DNA from: Gordonia rubripertincta
GTDB lineage: Bacteria > Actinomycetota > Actinomycetes > Mycobacteriales > Mycobacteriaceae
NCBI RefSeq assembly: GCF_038024875.1
Contig: NZ_CP136136.1
Location: 2,418,001-2,482,000, forward strand
DNA: 64,000 nt
Reading direction: 5' to 3'
Shown here: positions 16,865-26,069 of the stretch, piece after piece
Numbering within the stretch: the first letter of the stretch is position 1
Layout: each line of letters opens with the position of its first letter
Notes under the pieces: generated by a model
Told to the model about the DNA's origin: nothing
The model's input: only the letters and a program-made list of their open reading frames with translations
The model's database searches: none
Made by a program: the position numbers and the translations under genes

Positions 16865-17779
16865 ATGCGAGGCGAAGAAGGTCCTAGCGATGCACCTCGC
16901 GCGCTTCCAGATTATGACATCGTCATAGTTCACTACAAGAATAGTAGGATCTATTCCCTCCTGGAATCGATCAATAAACTTGAAGTATCTCCGGCGCGTG
17001 TCGTAGTGGCCGATAATAGCGGCGACTTTGACACTGGCCGGGTTGCGAGGCGTCATGATATCCCGATTGATGTCTTGCGGTTAGATAATCCTGGATACGC
17101 TAGTGCAATCAATCGAGCGGCAGAAACGATCGAAAGTCCTAGTAAATTTCTTTTGGTGCTCACCCACGAGGTAAAAATATTTCCAGGTGCGGTCTCGCGC
17201 CTATTGGAGGCGGCTTTGGAGTCGCCGAGATACGGTCTCATCGGCCCACTTCTCGTGGACAACGAAGAGGGTACAAGGGTCTATTCTGCCGGCGGACGTT
17301 ATCTGACCGGTGCGCGCCCGAAGCATCTCTCCGCAGGTGATTTGCAAGCCGGAAGACGACCCGATTACGTAGATGGCGCAGTAATGCTGATTCAACGGGA
17401 CGTATTCGAAAAGATCGGCGGGCTTGACGAAAAGTACTTCTTGTACTACGAGGACAACGACATTTGTCAGAGGGTTCGACTGGCGGGATATGATATTCAC
17501 TTAGCGCCCGCTGCGCGCTTTGGCCAGCAGACTGGAAACTTCACGCACTATTATCAGACCCGGAATCAGATATTGTTCTCTCGGGCTTATAGTAGCTTTT
17601 TCGGAACTGTGGTTGCATTGTGCTGTAAAATGGGGGGCGCGGCCAGAGCCTCGATTCGCGGGCGAGATAGTGATCCGTTCTTAGGTGCGTTAAGAGGTTT
17701 CTGGCACGGCATAAAGAGCAAGACGGGTCCTGATCCTCGGCAAATTCCGGGAAAGGCCGTGGTGGTAGTAGATGCGTAG
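16865..17779 (+). CDS. Glycosyltransferase family 2
   Basis: Adds one sugar to the growing lipid-linked repeat on the cytoplasmic side. IVIVHYKNSRIYSLLESI near residue 18 opens the GT-A fold; VVADNSGDFD and LDNPGYASAINRAAE give the nucleotide-binding region, and YVDGAVMLIQRDVFEKIGGL followed by FLYYEDNDICQRVRLAGY the acceptor and catalytic-base region, as in rhamnosyltransferase-like family members. I chose ATG 16865; a TTG at 16826 would add 13 residues without family support. The 3' end overlaps the next gene by eight bases. Confidence 0.88.
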   Translation: MRGEEGPSDAPRALPDYDIVIVHYKNSRIYSLLESINKLEVSPARVVVADNSGDFDTGRVARRHDIPIDVLRLDNPGYASAINRAAETIESPSKFLLVLTHEVKIFPGAVSRLLEAALESPRYGLIGPLLVDNEEGTRVYSAGGRYLTGARPKHLSAGDLQAGRRPDYVDGAVMLIQRDVFEKIGGLDEKYFLYYEDNDICQRVRLAGYDIHLAPAARFGQQTGNFTHYYQTRNQILFSRAYSSFFGTVVALCCKMGGAARASIRGRDSDPFLGALRGFWHGIKSKTGPDPRQIPGKAVVVVDA

Positions 17780-18875
17780 AGTCTGCTTTCTGTTGAGTAA
17801 GAATCCCCATGAGTTCACAACGGGGGACACTACTGTTTCGAAGCTCGTGACGGAGCTGGCTGCTGAATCCTTCAGCGTGAGTCAGGTGGCTTTGACTGTT
17901 GATCCTCAACTGCTCGGTAACCACAATGGCATTTACGGGGTTCCGAAGCCACCGCCTTCTCTCACGTCGATCGCTTACAAACTGGCTACAAAGTTGCGAA
18001 GCCCTGTTCATGCGAGATTTGATATACCGAATTTATCAAGGCGCATTGAGCAATCGCCCGACCAGAGCTACGTGGCCGAGCACTCTTATATGGCCGAGTC
18101 GGCATTGACTTCAGGCGTTCTGCAACGCAATCTCTACATAAATACACATGTCTCCGAGTCCGACGTGTACCGAAACGGCGGGAAGACTAGCGGACGAGTT
18201 ATGGCGCCGCTGATTCTACGTGACGAGTTGCGTGTGGCAAGGCGAGCGAAGCGGATTGCGTGCTTCGACGGGGACGAGATTCAGAGGTATGAGAGGGCCG
18301 GCCTCCGGGACGTCCAGTTTCTCCCACTGACGTTGCGTCCTGCGGAAAAAGCAAAGGTCGCTGGTACCGAGAAGCAGCTGGTCTTCGTAGGTGACCAACG
18401 ATGGCCCCCGAATAGACAAGCGATTGAGCGACTGGCGTACCTATGGCCCCGAATCCAGTTGCAGGTACCCGGGGCGCGATTGAAGATTATCGGAAAGCCA
18501 GACCCGAACGGGCGGCCCTGGCATTTCCCCCCGTCCGTCGAGGAAGCCGGCTTCGTTGATGATCTGTCTTCCGAGTTGAGCAGCAGCCGCGCGATGGTTG
18601 CGCCGCTTGCGGTTGGTGGTGGCGTTCGTGTGAAGATCCTTGAGGCGATAAGCGTAGGACTACCCGTAGTTTCAACAACGACGGGGTGGGGCTCGCTCGC
18701 TGGATTGTTCGATATGACCGGTTGTGATTCAGATGATCTGTTTATCGATGAGTGTGTTCGATACCTGTCCGATCCGAGTTACGCAGCAAAGGTCGGTAGG
18801 GAGCTGTACGACGCAAACTGGACCCTGTGGGAAGAGCGTGTGGCGGCTCGGGCGGTCGAGTCATGGCTGGCCTAG
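17772..18875 (+). CDS. Glycosyltransferase, GT-B fold (GT4-like)
   Basis: A 367-aa enzyme of the polysaccharide route. The N-terminal Rossmann domain begins VCFLLSKNPHEFTTGDTTVS. The C-terminal nucleotide-sugar domain has LVFVGDQRWPPNRQAIERL, GARLKIIGKPDP, and the phosphate-binding stretch MVAPLAVGGGVRVKILEAI, VGLPVVSTTTGWG, typical of the group that ends in GGGVRxKxLEA. It overlaps both neighbours (8 bases upstream, 13 downstream). Sugar specificity cannot be read from sequence. Confidence 0.88.
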   Translation: MRRVCFLLSKNPHEFTTGDTTVSKLVTELAAESFSVSQVALTVDPQLLGNHNGIYGVPKPPPSLTSIAYKLATKLRSPVHARFDIPNLSRRIEQSPDQSYVAEHSYMAESALTSGVLQRNLYINTHVSESDVYRNGGKTSGRVMAPLILRDELRVARRAKRIACFDGDEIQRYERAGLRDVQFLPLTLRPAEKAKVAGTEKQLVFVGDQRWPPNRQAIERLAYLWPRIQLQVPGARLKIIGKPDPNGRPWHFPPSVEEAGFVDDLSSELSSSRAMVAPLAVGGGVRVKILEAISVGLPVVSTTTGWGSLAGLFDMTGCDSDDLFIDECVRYLSDPSYAAKVGRELYDANWTLWEERVAARAVESWLA

Positions 18876-20347
18876 GTGGGACGAACAAAGCCGCATTGCG
18901 TACGCCACTCACTGACGGTCTAGGGAGCGCGGTTCCTCTAGTTCTTCTGGCACTCAGTTCGTTTGTGGCGTACGTCTACCTCATTGCGAGCTATCTTCCC
19001 CCAAGCCAAGCGGTTACAACGTGGACAGCCGCGGTTGGGTTGTATGCGGTACTCGTCCTTGCATTCTTTGTTCCACGTCATGTTTTGGCCGAGGTGGGTG
19101 CAGTCGTTGGCATCGTTGGTGTTGTTCTCATTCCAAACTTCGGTGCTCCGCTATCGGTAAAGGCGCCCCTTGCCGGTGTGTTGGCAGCGCTGTTGATGGT
19201 GTCTGTCGCACGGTTCGGATTGCCGGACCAGATAGGAAAACCGCTCGCTTTTCTTGCCGGCTTCTTTATATACGCGCTAGTTTCAGCGCTCAGCTATGGC
19301 GCCATGCAGAGCGTGCAATCGTTAACTCTCCAGATCGCCACGGTCTTCCCTATCGCTGCCTTCCTGCTTCAACTGGACGGTCGGCGCTTGGAGCGGTTGC
19401 TATGGACAGTCTGTTGGATCGGGGTTATCGAGGCGGTTTGGGCAGTCGCGAATGCCTTAGAGGTTCTTCCCCTGCCGTGGGGGATTTTAGGTAAGGAGCT
19501 GGGCGCGGAGGGGCAGGTTCACAATCTTATTGAACAGCTGACTGTCCGTGGGTCTGGCTCACTTGCTCATCCTCTTGCCTGCGGCTGGTTCCTCGCGTTC
19601 TGTGTAGTACTGCTTGGAAAGCTATCCGGACGGTCGCGGGTGCTGCGGTCAATATTCGCTGTTCTCTATATCGCGGGAATAGTCTTCACAGGTACGAGGA
19701 GTGCGTTAATAATCGTGACGCTAACGTGTGTCGCAATCCTGATTATCAGTTGGAGAAACATTGCGATTCCCGCGAAGATCGCAGCAGTTTTCGTGCCAGT
19801 AGCACTAGCACTCGTCAGTGCTATCTCCTTTGAGTCTTTGATTCTAGAGCCGTTGGGCCTTTATGGCGTCGATAACACAGCGTCGTATTATCAGCGAGCA
19901 GACTCGGCGGACGCGTTCTTTGCGCTCCTAAACGCTCCGGTTAGTTTGCTAGTCTTTGGGGGTAATCCGGATCAGCTAAGCACTCGTCCCGAGTTCTACT
20001 ACTTGGCACAGAATGGAATCTTTGCCATCGATAACCAGTGGGTGTCGGCGCTCGCGAAGACCGGAGTAATAGGACTGGTCCTATTGCTGATGTTCATATC
20101 TGGGGTATTCCGCAGATCTCGTAGCCGCTTTCCGTGCGCGCTGTTTCTGGTCGGGTCGACGCTGGCCTTTAGTCCGCTCGATTGGAACATCGGCGTAGTG
20201 ATGTGGGTGATTCTTGCGCTACCGCAGGTGCCTCAGCGAGAACCGGGAAAGAACACTGCTGCTTCTCCAAGCGTTGTTTCTGACTCTGAAGCGTCTAATG
20301 TTGTTGCTGGCGGGATTGGTAAGGAAAGTGCAGCCGGTGTTATCTAG
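18863..20347 (+). CDS. Polysaccharide polymerase / O-antigen ligase-like membrane protein (Wzy type)
   Basis: Joins lipid-linked repeats on the outer face of the membrane. About eleven hydrophobic segments spread over 494 residues. A large central loop carries GSGSLAHPLACGWFLAF near residue 225, and TGTRSALIIVTLTCVAILII near 275 is the usual Wzy/ligase Arg-containing segment. ATG 18863 overlaps the previous gene by 13 bases. Proteins of this class are poorly conserved; the place between glycosyltransferases and a Wzx-like flippase supports the polymerase reading. Confidence 0.82.
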   Translation: MAGLGGTNKAALRTPLTDGLGSAVPLVLLALSSFVAYVYLIASYLPPSQAVTTWTAAVGLYAVLVLAFFVPRHVLAEVGAVVGIVGVVLIPNFGAPLSVKAPLAGVLAALLMVSVARFGLPDQIGKPLAFLAGFFIYALVSALSYGAMQSVQSLTLQIATVFPIAAFLLQLDGRRLERLLWTVCWIGVIEAVWAVANALEVLPLPWGILGKELGAEGQVHNLIEQLTVRGSGSLAHPLACGWFLAFCVVLLGKLSGRSRVLRSIFAVLYIAGIVFTGTRSALIIVTLTCVAILIISWRNIAIPAKIAAVFVPVALALVSAISFESLILEPLGLYGVDNTASYYQRADSADAFFALLNAPVSLLVFGGNPDQLSTRPEFYYLAQNGIFAIDNQWVSALAKTGVIGLVLLLMFISGVFRRSRSRFPCALFLVGSTLAFSPLDWNIGVVMWVILALPQVPQREPGKNTAASPSVVSDSEASNVVAGGIGKESAAGVI

Positions 20348-21392
20348 TGCAAAGATCCATGTCGTTCATGTGACGGAGGCCTTTGGCGGAGGTATCCAGA
20401 CTGCAATTGCGCAATATGTTCAAAATTCGCCCTGGGCTAAGCATACAATCATTGCGAGGGCAAGGTCTGGGCACGACGTTGGAGAACTGGATCAGTTCTC
20501 CAACGTGAGTTTCGTTTCAGCTGGAGATTCTGTCGCACAGTTTCTCGCGAACGCTCCAGAGTTGGTCAACAATGTTCGCGCGGACGTGATTCATCTGCAC
20601 TCCAGTATTGCTGGTGCTTTGCGCCTTCACCCCAAGCTTAGATGCAGGAAGGTCATCTACACTCCGCACTGCTATTCGTTCGAAAGGCTGGACCAACCTC
20701 GGCTTCGTCGTCTACTGTATCGGTGGTTCGAGCGGATCTGTGGATACATTCCGCACGTTGTGGCTGGTGTTAGTGAGTACGAAGTTGCGGTAGCGCGCCG
20801 TATCTCATCAAACGCCAGAGTAGAATTGCTGCCTAATGTAATGCCGTCGAGCGAGAATGTCGCAGGCTTGTTGCGTGACGATGAAACTAGAACTGTCGCG
20901 ACCGTTGGACGTATCTGCGCCCAGAAGGGTCCGGAAATATTCGCCGAAGGTTACCTAGCTTTCAAGCGGTCCGGAGGACCGAGCGATGTCTCTTGGATTT
21001 GGGTTGGCGACGGTGACCCAGAGCTCCGGGCGCTGCTTGAGACCGCGGGGGTCCTGGTACTCGGATGGCAATCAAATGCGGATGTACGTGCGATCCTTCG
21101 TCGTTCGTCCTTGTATGTGCACACAGCTAGGTGGGAAGGGGCGCCGATCGCGCCGCTTGAGGCGTCGGTCCACGGAGTACCGGTGATGATGCAGCGGACC
21201 CGAACGACCGGTTCGTTGGGGTACTTGACGTTTGATTCGGCCCTTGAGCTGGGGGGTATTGCAGCTCGGTACTTCCTCGACGAGGCATACAAGGGAGAGG
21301 TCTCGGTGTTCGAGGCGGAGCGACGGGCAGACATGGATTGTGGGGCGCAAACAGCGGCGCTCTCGCGTCTGTATGCCGAGGTAACGGTCTAG
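20337..21392 (+). CDS. Glycosyltransferase family 4
   Basis: GT-B fold enzyme that begins IHVVHVTEAFGGGIQTAIAQ, the usual family 4 opening. Later motifs are LLPNVMPSSENV, VGRICAQKGPEIFAEGYLAF, WIWVGDGDPELRALLETAGV, LVLGWQSNADVRAILRRSSL and the Glu-containing EGAPIAPLEASVHGVPVMM. I take GTG 20337, ten bases after AAGGAA, which puts the start just before the conserved strand; ATG 20298 is an alternative. It overlaps the polymerase gene by 11 bases, and its TAG overlaps the GTG of the next frame. Confidence 0.85.
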   Translation: MLSSAKIHVVHVTEAFGGGIQTAIAQYVQNSPWAKHTIIARARSGHDVGELDQFSNVSFVSAGDSVAQFLANAPELVNNVRADVIHLHSSIAGALRLHPKLRCRKVIYTPHCYSFERLDQPRLRRLLYRWFERICGYIPHVVAGVSEYEVAVARRISSNARVELLPNVMPSSENVAGLLRDDETRTVATVGRICAQKGPEIFAEGYLAFKRSGGPSDVSWIWVGDGDPELRALLETAGVLVLGWQSNADVRAILRRSSLYVHTARWEGAPIAPLEASVHGVPVMMQRTRTTGSLGYLTFDSALELGGIAARYFLDEAYKGEVSVFEAERRADMDCGAQTAALSRLYAEVTV

Positions 21393-22529
21393 TGCGGGTC
21401 CGCAAAGGTAGCCTCGGAGGCAAATTCGAACGTGGTGTTCTCCGACTAGCTCCGAGGACTGAGGTCCTGCGAGTGTACGACCGTGCGAGGACCGCGCACG
21501 TCGAGCGGGTGCTGGCTATCCCGAAGCTAGATCAAGTTGTCGTTTATAGGCGGCGGTCATACGACTTTCCAGATCGCCCTCCACCCCAATGTTATTCAGC
21601 GCTCCAGAATTGGGTCGTTGATAGCTGTGCTTCGGTTGCGTCCGCGCGTGATCGAGGTCAACGAACCCGGTGTACTCGGGGCATGGTCGGTATTATTTCC
21701 GGTCTCGCTCTTGGTTTGTTTCACGCGTGCTCTACGGATAGGCGCGCGGCCTCAGCTAGTTTTCTATGCCATTGAAAACCTGGATCCCGTCCCCTCTATC
21801 TCGCTGCGAACGCACTTGCCGAATGCAGTAGTCCGTCCCCTCTGGTCGATCGCATGTCGGTGGCTATTCTGGGTTGCAGATAGGGTGGCCTTTGGTACCG
21901 AATCATCACTCAGAATGTACAAGGATTATGTTCCTGGGTTGTCGACGAAGATTCGTCACAAGGTATTTCCGGCGTTGGATATGCCGCGGCTCCAGAATGT
22001 AAAGAAGGAGCGTGTCGTGGTCTTCCTGGGCGCGTTTGAGCTGAGAAAAGGCATCGACACCGTAATGGATGCGTGGCGTGAAATAGATGTTTCAGCAAAT
22101 GCTAAGCTGATCTTTATCGGTAAGGGCGATTTGTCAGAACAAGTCTCTCGTTATTGCCAGGAGACGGCGACCGCGTGTGTGTGTATCGACCCGCCACGTG
22201 ACGATATTTACGCGGCCCTCGCCGAAGCTTCAGTGCTTGTGCTTCCATCTCGGACCTCGACCGATTGGAGGGAACAGGTCGGTCTCCCTATCGTTGAAGC
22301 GCTATCGATGGGTTGTGAGATTGTTACTTCGGACTCCACTGGTCTGGCCGATTGGTTGCGGGAACACGATCATTTCGTGCTGCCAAGTGATGCGTCCGCT
22401 TCGGATTATTCGCGCGCAATCGTTGGCGCGCTCGACCGTTCGTGCCGTGCGGTATCAATTCTCGATTCGCTACCCCGTGATCACGACGGGCGTGAGCTTG
22501 CTGACCGTTGGATGTGCCGATGGGGATAG
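21392..22529 (+). pseudogene. Glycosyltransferase (GT4-like) broken by a single-base frameshift
   Basis: The first part opens at GTG 21392, which overlaps the TAG of the previous gene, and reads VRVRKGSLGGKFERGVLRLA through KLDQVVVYRRRSYDF. Near 21567-21571 (gactttccag) one base too many shifts homology to another frame, which reads FQIALHPNVIQRSRIGSLIA and runs to 22529 with normal motifs: VVVFLGAFELRKGIDTVMDA, AKLIFIGKGDLSEQ, and REQVGLPIVEALSMGCEIVT. A restart at TTG 21537 would give a shortened 330-aa protein lacking the N-terminal strands. It could be a true mutation, a programmed slip, or a sequence error. Confidence 0.7.
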
Positions 22530-23791
22530 ACCAGATTTCCATCTCACCTGTGAGGAGGCATTTGGCGGCGCCTGCGGTAGCCGCAGTATCTCAGGCGCTT
22601 GGTCTTGCTCAGTATGGCTTCTTGTGGCTAAGTTCAGGATTCGGATACTATTCCGACACGTTGTTCTTGATGCAGGCTTGGGTCCTTGTTTCCGGTCAGA
22701 TCATCTTGCAAGGTGTTGCATTCCCGATCTGGTTGCGTGCACGAGGTTCTGGTGCCGGCGGGAGGCAGTTTACTTGGCTAGCGGCTTCTGCTTCAGTGCT
22801 GCTTGTTGGTGGAATTGGCTGGTGGCGGCTCGCCTACGTTCCTAGCGAGTACGATTTCGGTGCGGTCGTTTGGATCATATTCTTTTCGTTGCTGACGGCT
22901 CCCCTCGCGACCGTCGGATTCGCGATGGCTCTCCGCGCAGCATCAGCTGGACGCCCAATGTTGCTGGCGTCACTGACGCTTCCAACCTCGGTGTTGGCGT
23001 GCGCCCTAATGCCTTGGTTTCTAAGCAGTGAGTCGGCCAAGTCGATAATTCTGTCGTTGTGCATGTTTTTAGGAAACGTGTGCTTCGTGGCGATTGCAGT
23101 GCTTACGGAGCGGGTGTCACTGTTTGGCGGGCGAAATACAGTTTCGCTTCGTCAGCACCTCACCTCTGAGAGCGCTTGGTTTGCGGCCCGCTCCGGCGCA
23201 GGCTATTCGACAGGCGTCATTTTGCAGACTGTTGCCTCTGCGCTGCCGGCCAGCGCGCTATCTATGCTCTCGTTCTCTGCGAAGTTCGTTGCCGGCGTAG
23301 TTGCGGTCGGCGTGAACGCTGTCCTTCCACGCCTGGTGCATCGTGACAGGGCAGACACTTCCGGCGCCTTCATAATTATCAGGTACGTGGTCGGACTTTG
23401 CCTTCTTGCGGAGGCGGTAACAGCTGCTGTATCTCTTGCTTGGAGGCCTGACGGTGGCGCGTACTTACCGCTAATGCCGCTTGTCATCGCTTGGGCCGCG
23501 GCCGCATCGATAAACGCGTGCGTGCAGCGCGTGGCGTTGAAATCGCTTGCCGCATCGTCTAGCAAGCTGACGATCATGGCCTGTGCGTGCGTAAGTGGAT
23601 TGGCGTTTATACTCTCTGCGTCTGGGGAGCTGAACGTCTTTCTGCTGGCGCTCCTGTTTATTGTCCTCGAGATCTCTTCGGCGCTCCTGCTTCTGCTGAG
23701 TATGAGACAATGGAAGGACGTTTGGGTAGTTGGAATTGGCGCTCTGATCTGCGGGTTTTTGGTTGGCTTTGTCACGGTGATGTGGCATTGA
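22520..23791 (+). CDS. Polysaccharide flippase, Wzx/MOP-like
   Basis: Probably moves the lipid-linked repeat unit across the membrane. The protein is 423 aa with about 12 hydrophobic segments and few long loops, e.g. WLAASASVLLVGGIGWWRLA, AVVWIIFFSLLTAPLATVGF and LLALLFIVLEISSALLLLLS. No short signature exists for this class, so the call rests on topology, size and place next to the Wzy-like and Wzz-like genes. ATG 22520 overlaps the stop of the broken glycosyltransferase frame by ten bases. Confidence 0.75.
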   Translation: MGIDQISISPVRRHLAAPAVAAVSQALGLAQYGFLWLSSGFGYYSDTLFLMQAWVLVSGQIILQGVAFPIWLRARGSGAGGRQFTWLAASASVLLVGGIGWWRLAYVPSEYDFGAVVWIIFFSLLTAPLATVGFAMALRAASAGRPMLLASLTLPTSVLACALMPWFLSSESAKSIILSLCMFLGNVCFVAIAVLTERVSLFGGRNTVSLRQHLTSESAWFAARSGAGYSTGVILQTVASALPASALSMLSFSAKFVAGVVAVGVNAVLPRLVHRDRADTSGAFIIIRYVVGLCLLAEAVTAAVSLAWRPDGGAYLPLMPLVIAWAAAASINACVQRVALKSLAASSSKLTIMACACVSGLAFILSASGELNVFLLALLFIVLEISSALLLLLSMRQWKDVWVVGIGALICGFLVGFVTVMWH

Positions 23792-23849
23792 CCGCGACGA
23801 TTAAGTGTGGGGTGGAGCTTAGGCTCTATCGTATGAGAGGAATGTCATT

Positions 23850-25244
23850 ATGAGCACAAAGAACGCGTTTGTACGTCGCTCGGGATCTTTCGGAGAATCG
23901 GTGGCGGTTCTAAAGCGGGATTGGTGGTTTGCTGTAGTCAGTGCGTTGGTTTTAGCGCTGCTGGCCCTTGGATTTAGTCTAATGCAGTCCCCGGTCTATC
24001 AATCTTCCGCGACCTTGTATGTAACCTCGGGAGCGGATGGTAACGCCGTTTCTGCGCTGCAGGGCTCGCTTGCGTCGCAGCAACGGGTTGCGTCGTACGC
24101 GATGCTTGTTCGATCGGACTCTGTGCTGTCGGATGCTCTTGAGTCGTCATCTCTGCCGATGTCGGTTGAAGAGGCTCAAGGGCGTGTTGCTGCTTCCAGC
24201 ACCCCTGACACTGTGTTGTTGAGCGTGGAAGCCAGGGATACCAATCGTGAGCACGCGTACGTGCTGGCGAATGCCGTAGCAGATTCTCTTGTCGCCTATG
24301 TAGCTAGTCTTGAGGAGCCGGCCGCGGGCGGCGTACCTCTTGCAAAACTTACGGTAGTGACCCCGGCATCAATTGCCGAGTCACCCGTAAGTCCGCGGAC
24401 CTACCGAAACGTGGCGCTGGGTTTTCTTCTGGGCGCTTTCCTGGGAGTTCTTTTGATTCTCGCTAGGGCTCGGTTTGATACGAAGGTACGGTCTACAGAC
24501 GACCTTGAGATCCTTGAACTGCCAGCGCTCGGTGTGATACCTCGTGACACGGACCTCGAAGGCCGGGGTGCCCTAGACTTCTCCGTCGGTTCGTCGGTGA
24601 CGGCGGAGGCATATCGTAGCCTTCGAACGAACCTGTCTTTCTCGAACGTCGATGCGCCGGTTAAAGTCATCATTGTGACTAGCCCCAGTTCGGGCGAGGG
24701 GAAGACCACGACCGCAATCAATCTCGCGGCTGCGCTCGCTGAGGCTGGAAATCGTGTTGTGATTGTTGATGCAGATTTGCGTCGTCCGACGCTCGCACTG
24801 AGACTGAGTTTGAACGGTGAGGTTGGCCTCACAACGTATCTTGCAGGATCTGCACAGCTCTCCGATTTGGTCCAAGAGACTGGAATGTCGGACCTCGATG
24901 CTCTATCGAGCGGTAGCCTTCCTCCGACGCCGGCAGAGCTGCTGGGATCTCAGCGTGCTGGCCTGTGTTTCAGTGAGTTGGCGAGTATATACGACTATGT
25001 GGTGATCGACTCACCGCCAGTCCTGCCGGTTACCGACGCTGTGGTTCTCACCCAGTGGGCTGATGGTGTTCTCCTGGTTGCGCGTGCGGGGCGGACCACG
25101 CGACCAAATCTTACTGCGGCGACCGAGAATCTGAGCAAAGCCAACGCGACGCCCATCGGGGTGGTTCTTAACGATGCTTCATCATCATCAGGTGCGTATA
25201 GCTACGCGTACTATGGCGAGTCTCGGGAATCTGAACTCGTTTAG
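23850..25244 (+). CDS. Wzz-like chain-length regulator fused to tyrosine autokinase (BY-kinase)
   Basis: Controls polymer length and export through self-phosphorylation. Two membrane segments (about residues 28-48 and 188-208) enclose the extracytoplasmic Wzz domain. The cytoplasmic kinase has Walker A SPSSGEGKTTTAINLA near 277-292, Walker A' VIVDADLRRPTLAL near 304, and Walker B YVVIDSPPVLPVTDAV near 385. A tyrosine-rich tail follows, GAYSYAYYGESRESELV, which is the likely autophosphorylation site. The fused form is the one expected in actinobacteria. No cognate low-molecular-weight phosphatase gene is nearby. Confidence 0.93.
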   Translation: MSTKNAFVRRSGSFGESVAVLKRDWWFAVVSALVLALLALGFSLMQSPVYQSSATLYVTSGADGNAVSALQGSLASQQRVASYAMLVRSDSVLSDALESSSLPMSVEEAQGRVAASSTPDTVLLSVEARDTNREHAYVLANAVADSLVAYVASLEEPAAGGVPLAKLTVVTPASIAESPVSPRTYRNVALGFLLGAFLGVLLILARARFDTKVRSTDDLEILELPALGVIPRDTDLEGRGALDFSVGSSVTAEAYRSLRTNLSFSNVDAPVKVIIVTSPSSGEGKTTTAINLAAALAEAGNRVVIVDADLRRPTLALRLSLNGEVGLTTYLAGSAQLSDLVQETGMSDLDALSSGSLPPTPAELLGSQRAGLCFSELASIYDYVVIDSPPVLPVTDAVVLTQWADGVLLVARAGRTTRPNLTAATENLSKANATPIGVVLNDASSSSGAYSYAYYGESRESELV

Positions 25245-25349
25245 GGCGGTTTCTCGCTTGGGAGAATTGAGTCGGCTGGTTTTTCGGAATCTTCATCTGG
25301 TTGCGGATGGGTGTCGTTGTGTGACGGATTCACAGTGTTCTGTGACTTG

Positions 25350-26069
25350 ATGCGAAAGGTGTCTTCGTCCAGGGGGTTCGTGGCTGTAGTGACCGCGGCG
25401 TTGTTGATTGTGATTGTCAGCTCTTGCTCTCCCGCTGCTAGTGACCGCGAGACGAAGCCGAGTACCAAGGTCGATCGATGTAAGCAAGCTACCTCGGACG
25501 CTGCCGAGTTCGATTTCTTTGGTAGCGGAAAGTTGCTCGTTGCGGTAATCGGCGATTCATACTCATTGGGTACGGGGGCTGGTATACCCAAGGAGGACGC
25601 TTGGCCAATTGTGATGTCCAAGATTCTGGGCGTTCGCGTGGCGATTCTTGGTGAGGGGCGAACTGGCTATCTGAACGGCGGCTATTGCGGAACTAGCCGC
25701 TACGCTGGACGCGTCTCAAGAGCGGTTGGAATGTCTCCGGACGTTGTGGTAGTCGCTGGCGGAATAAATGACGTCGGTCTCGGTGACTTGACAGGCGCTG
25801 CATTTGAAGTCCTCCAAGGTTTAAAGGAAGTCAATCATTTGGTGGTGGGCCCAGTAGTCGTTCCGTCAGTCGACGCCGTCGGTACGTCAGCCATCGACCT
25901 CAGTCTGCGTCTCGTTGCGTCTGTGCACGGATCGTTCTTCGCTTCGGCGCTTGGCTGGCCCATTGAGCTGACCGAGGACGGGTTGCATCCGACGTCAGAG
26001 GGATATGCGGACTACGCAAGTCGGGTCTCGGCGCTCCTTCAGCCTCGTCTGATGCTTACGGATAGGTGA
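25350..26069 (+). CDS. SGNH/GDSL hydrolase, predicted lipoprotein
   Basis: Predicted outer-surface esterase. From ATG 25350 the protein has a leader of about 24 residues with a lipobox-like VIVSSC. SGNH blocks are visible: block I LVAVIGDSYSLGTGAG, block III VVVVAGGINDVGLGDL, and block V LTEDGLHPTSEGYADYA with Asp/His. At about 240 aa it is short, like acyl-esterases. It overlaps the acetyltransferase gene by four bases, so this pair may add and remove acyl groups on the polymer. Confidence 0.83.
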   Translation: MRKVSSSRGFVAVVTAALLIVIVSSCSPAASDRETKPSTKVDRCKQATSDAAEFDFFGSGKLLVAVIGDSYSLGTGAGIPKEDAWPIVMSKILGVRVAILGEGRTGYLNGGYCGTSRYAGRVSRAVGMSPDVVVVAGGINDVGLGDLTGAAFEVLQGLKEVNHLVVGPVVVPSVDAVGTSAIDLSLRLVASVHGSFFASALGWPIELTEDGLHPTSEGYADYASRVSALLQPRLMLTDR

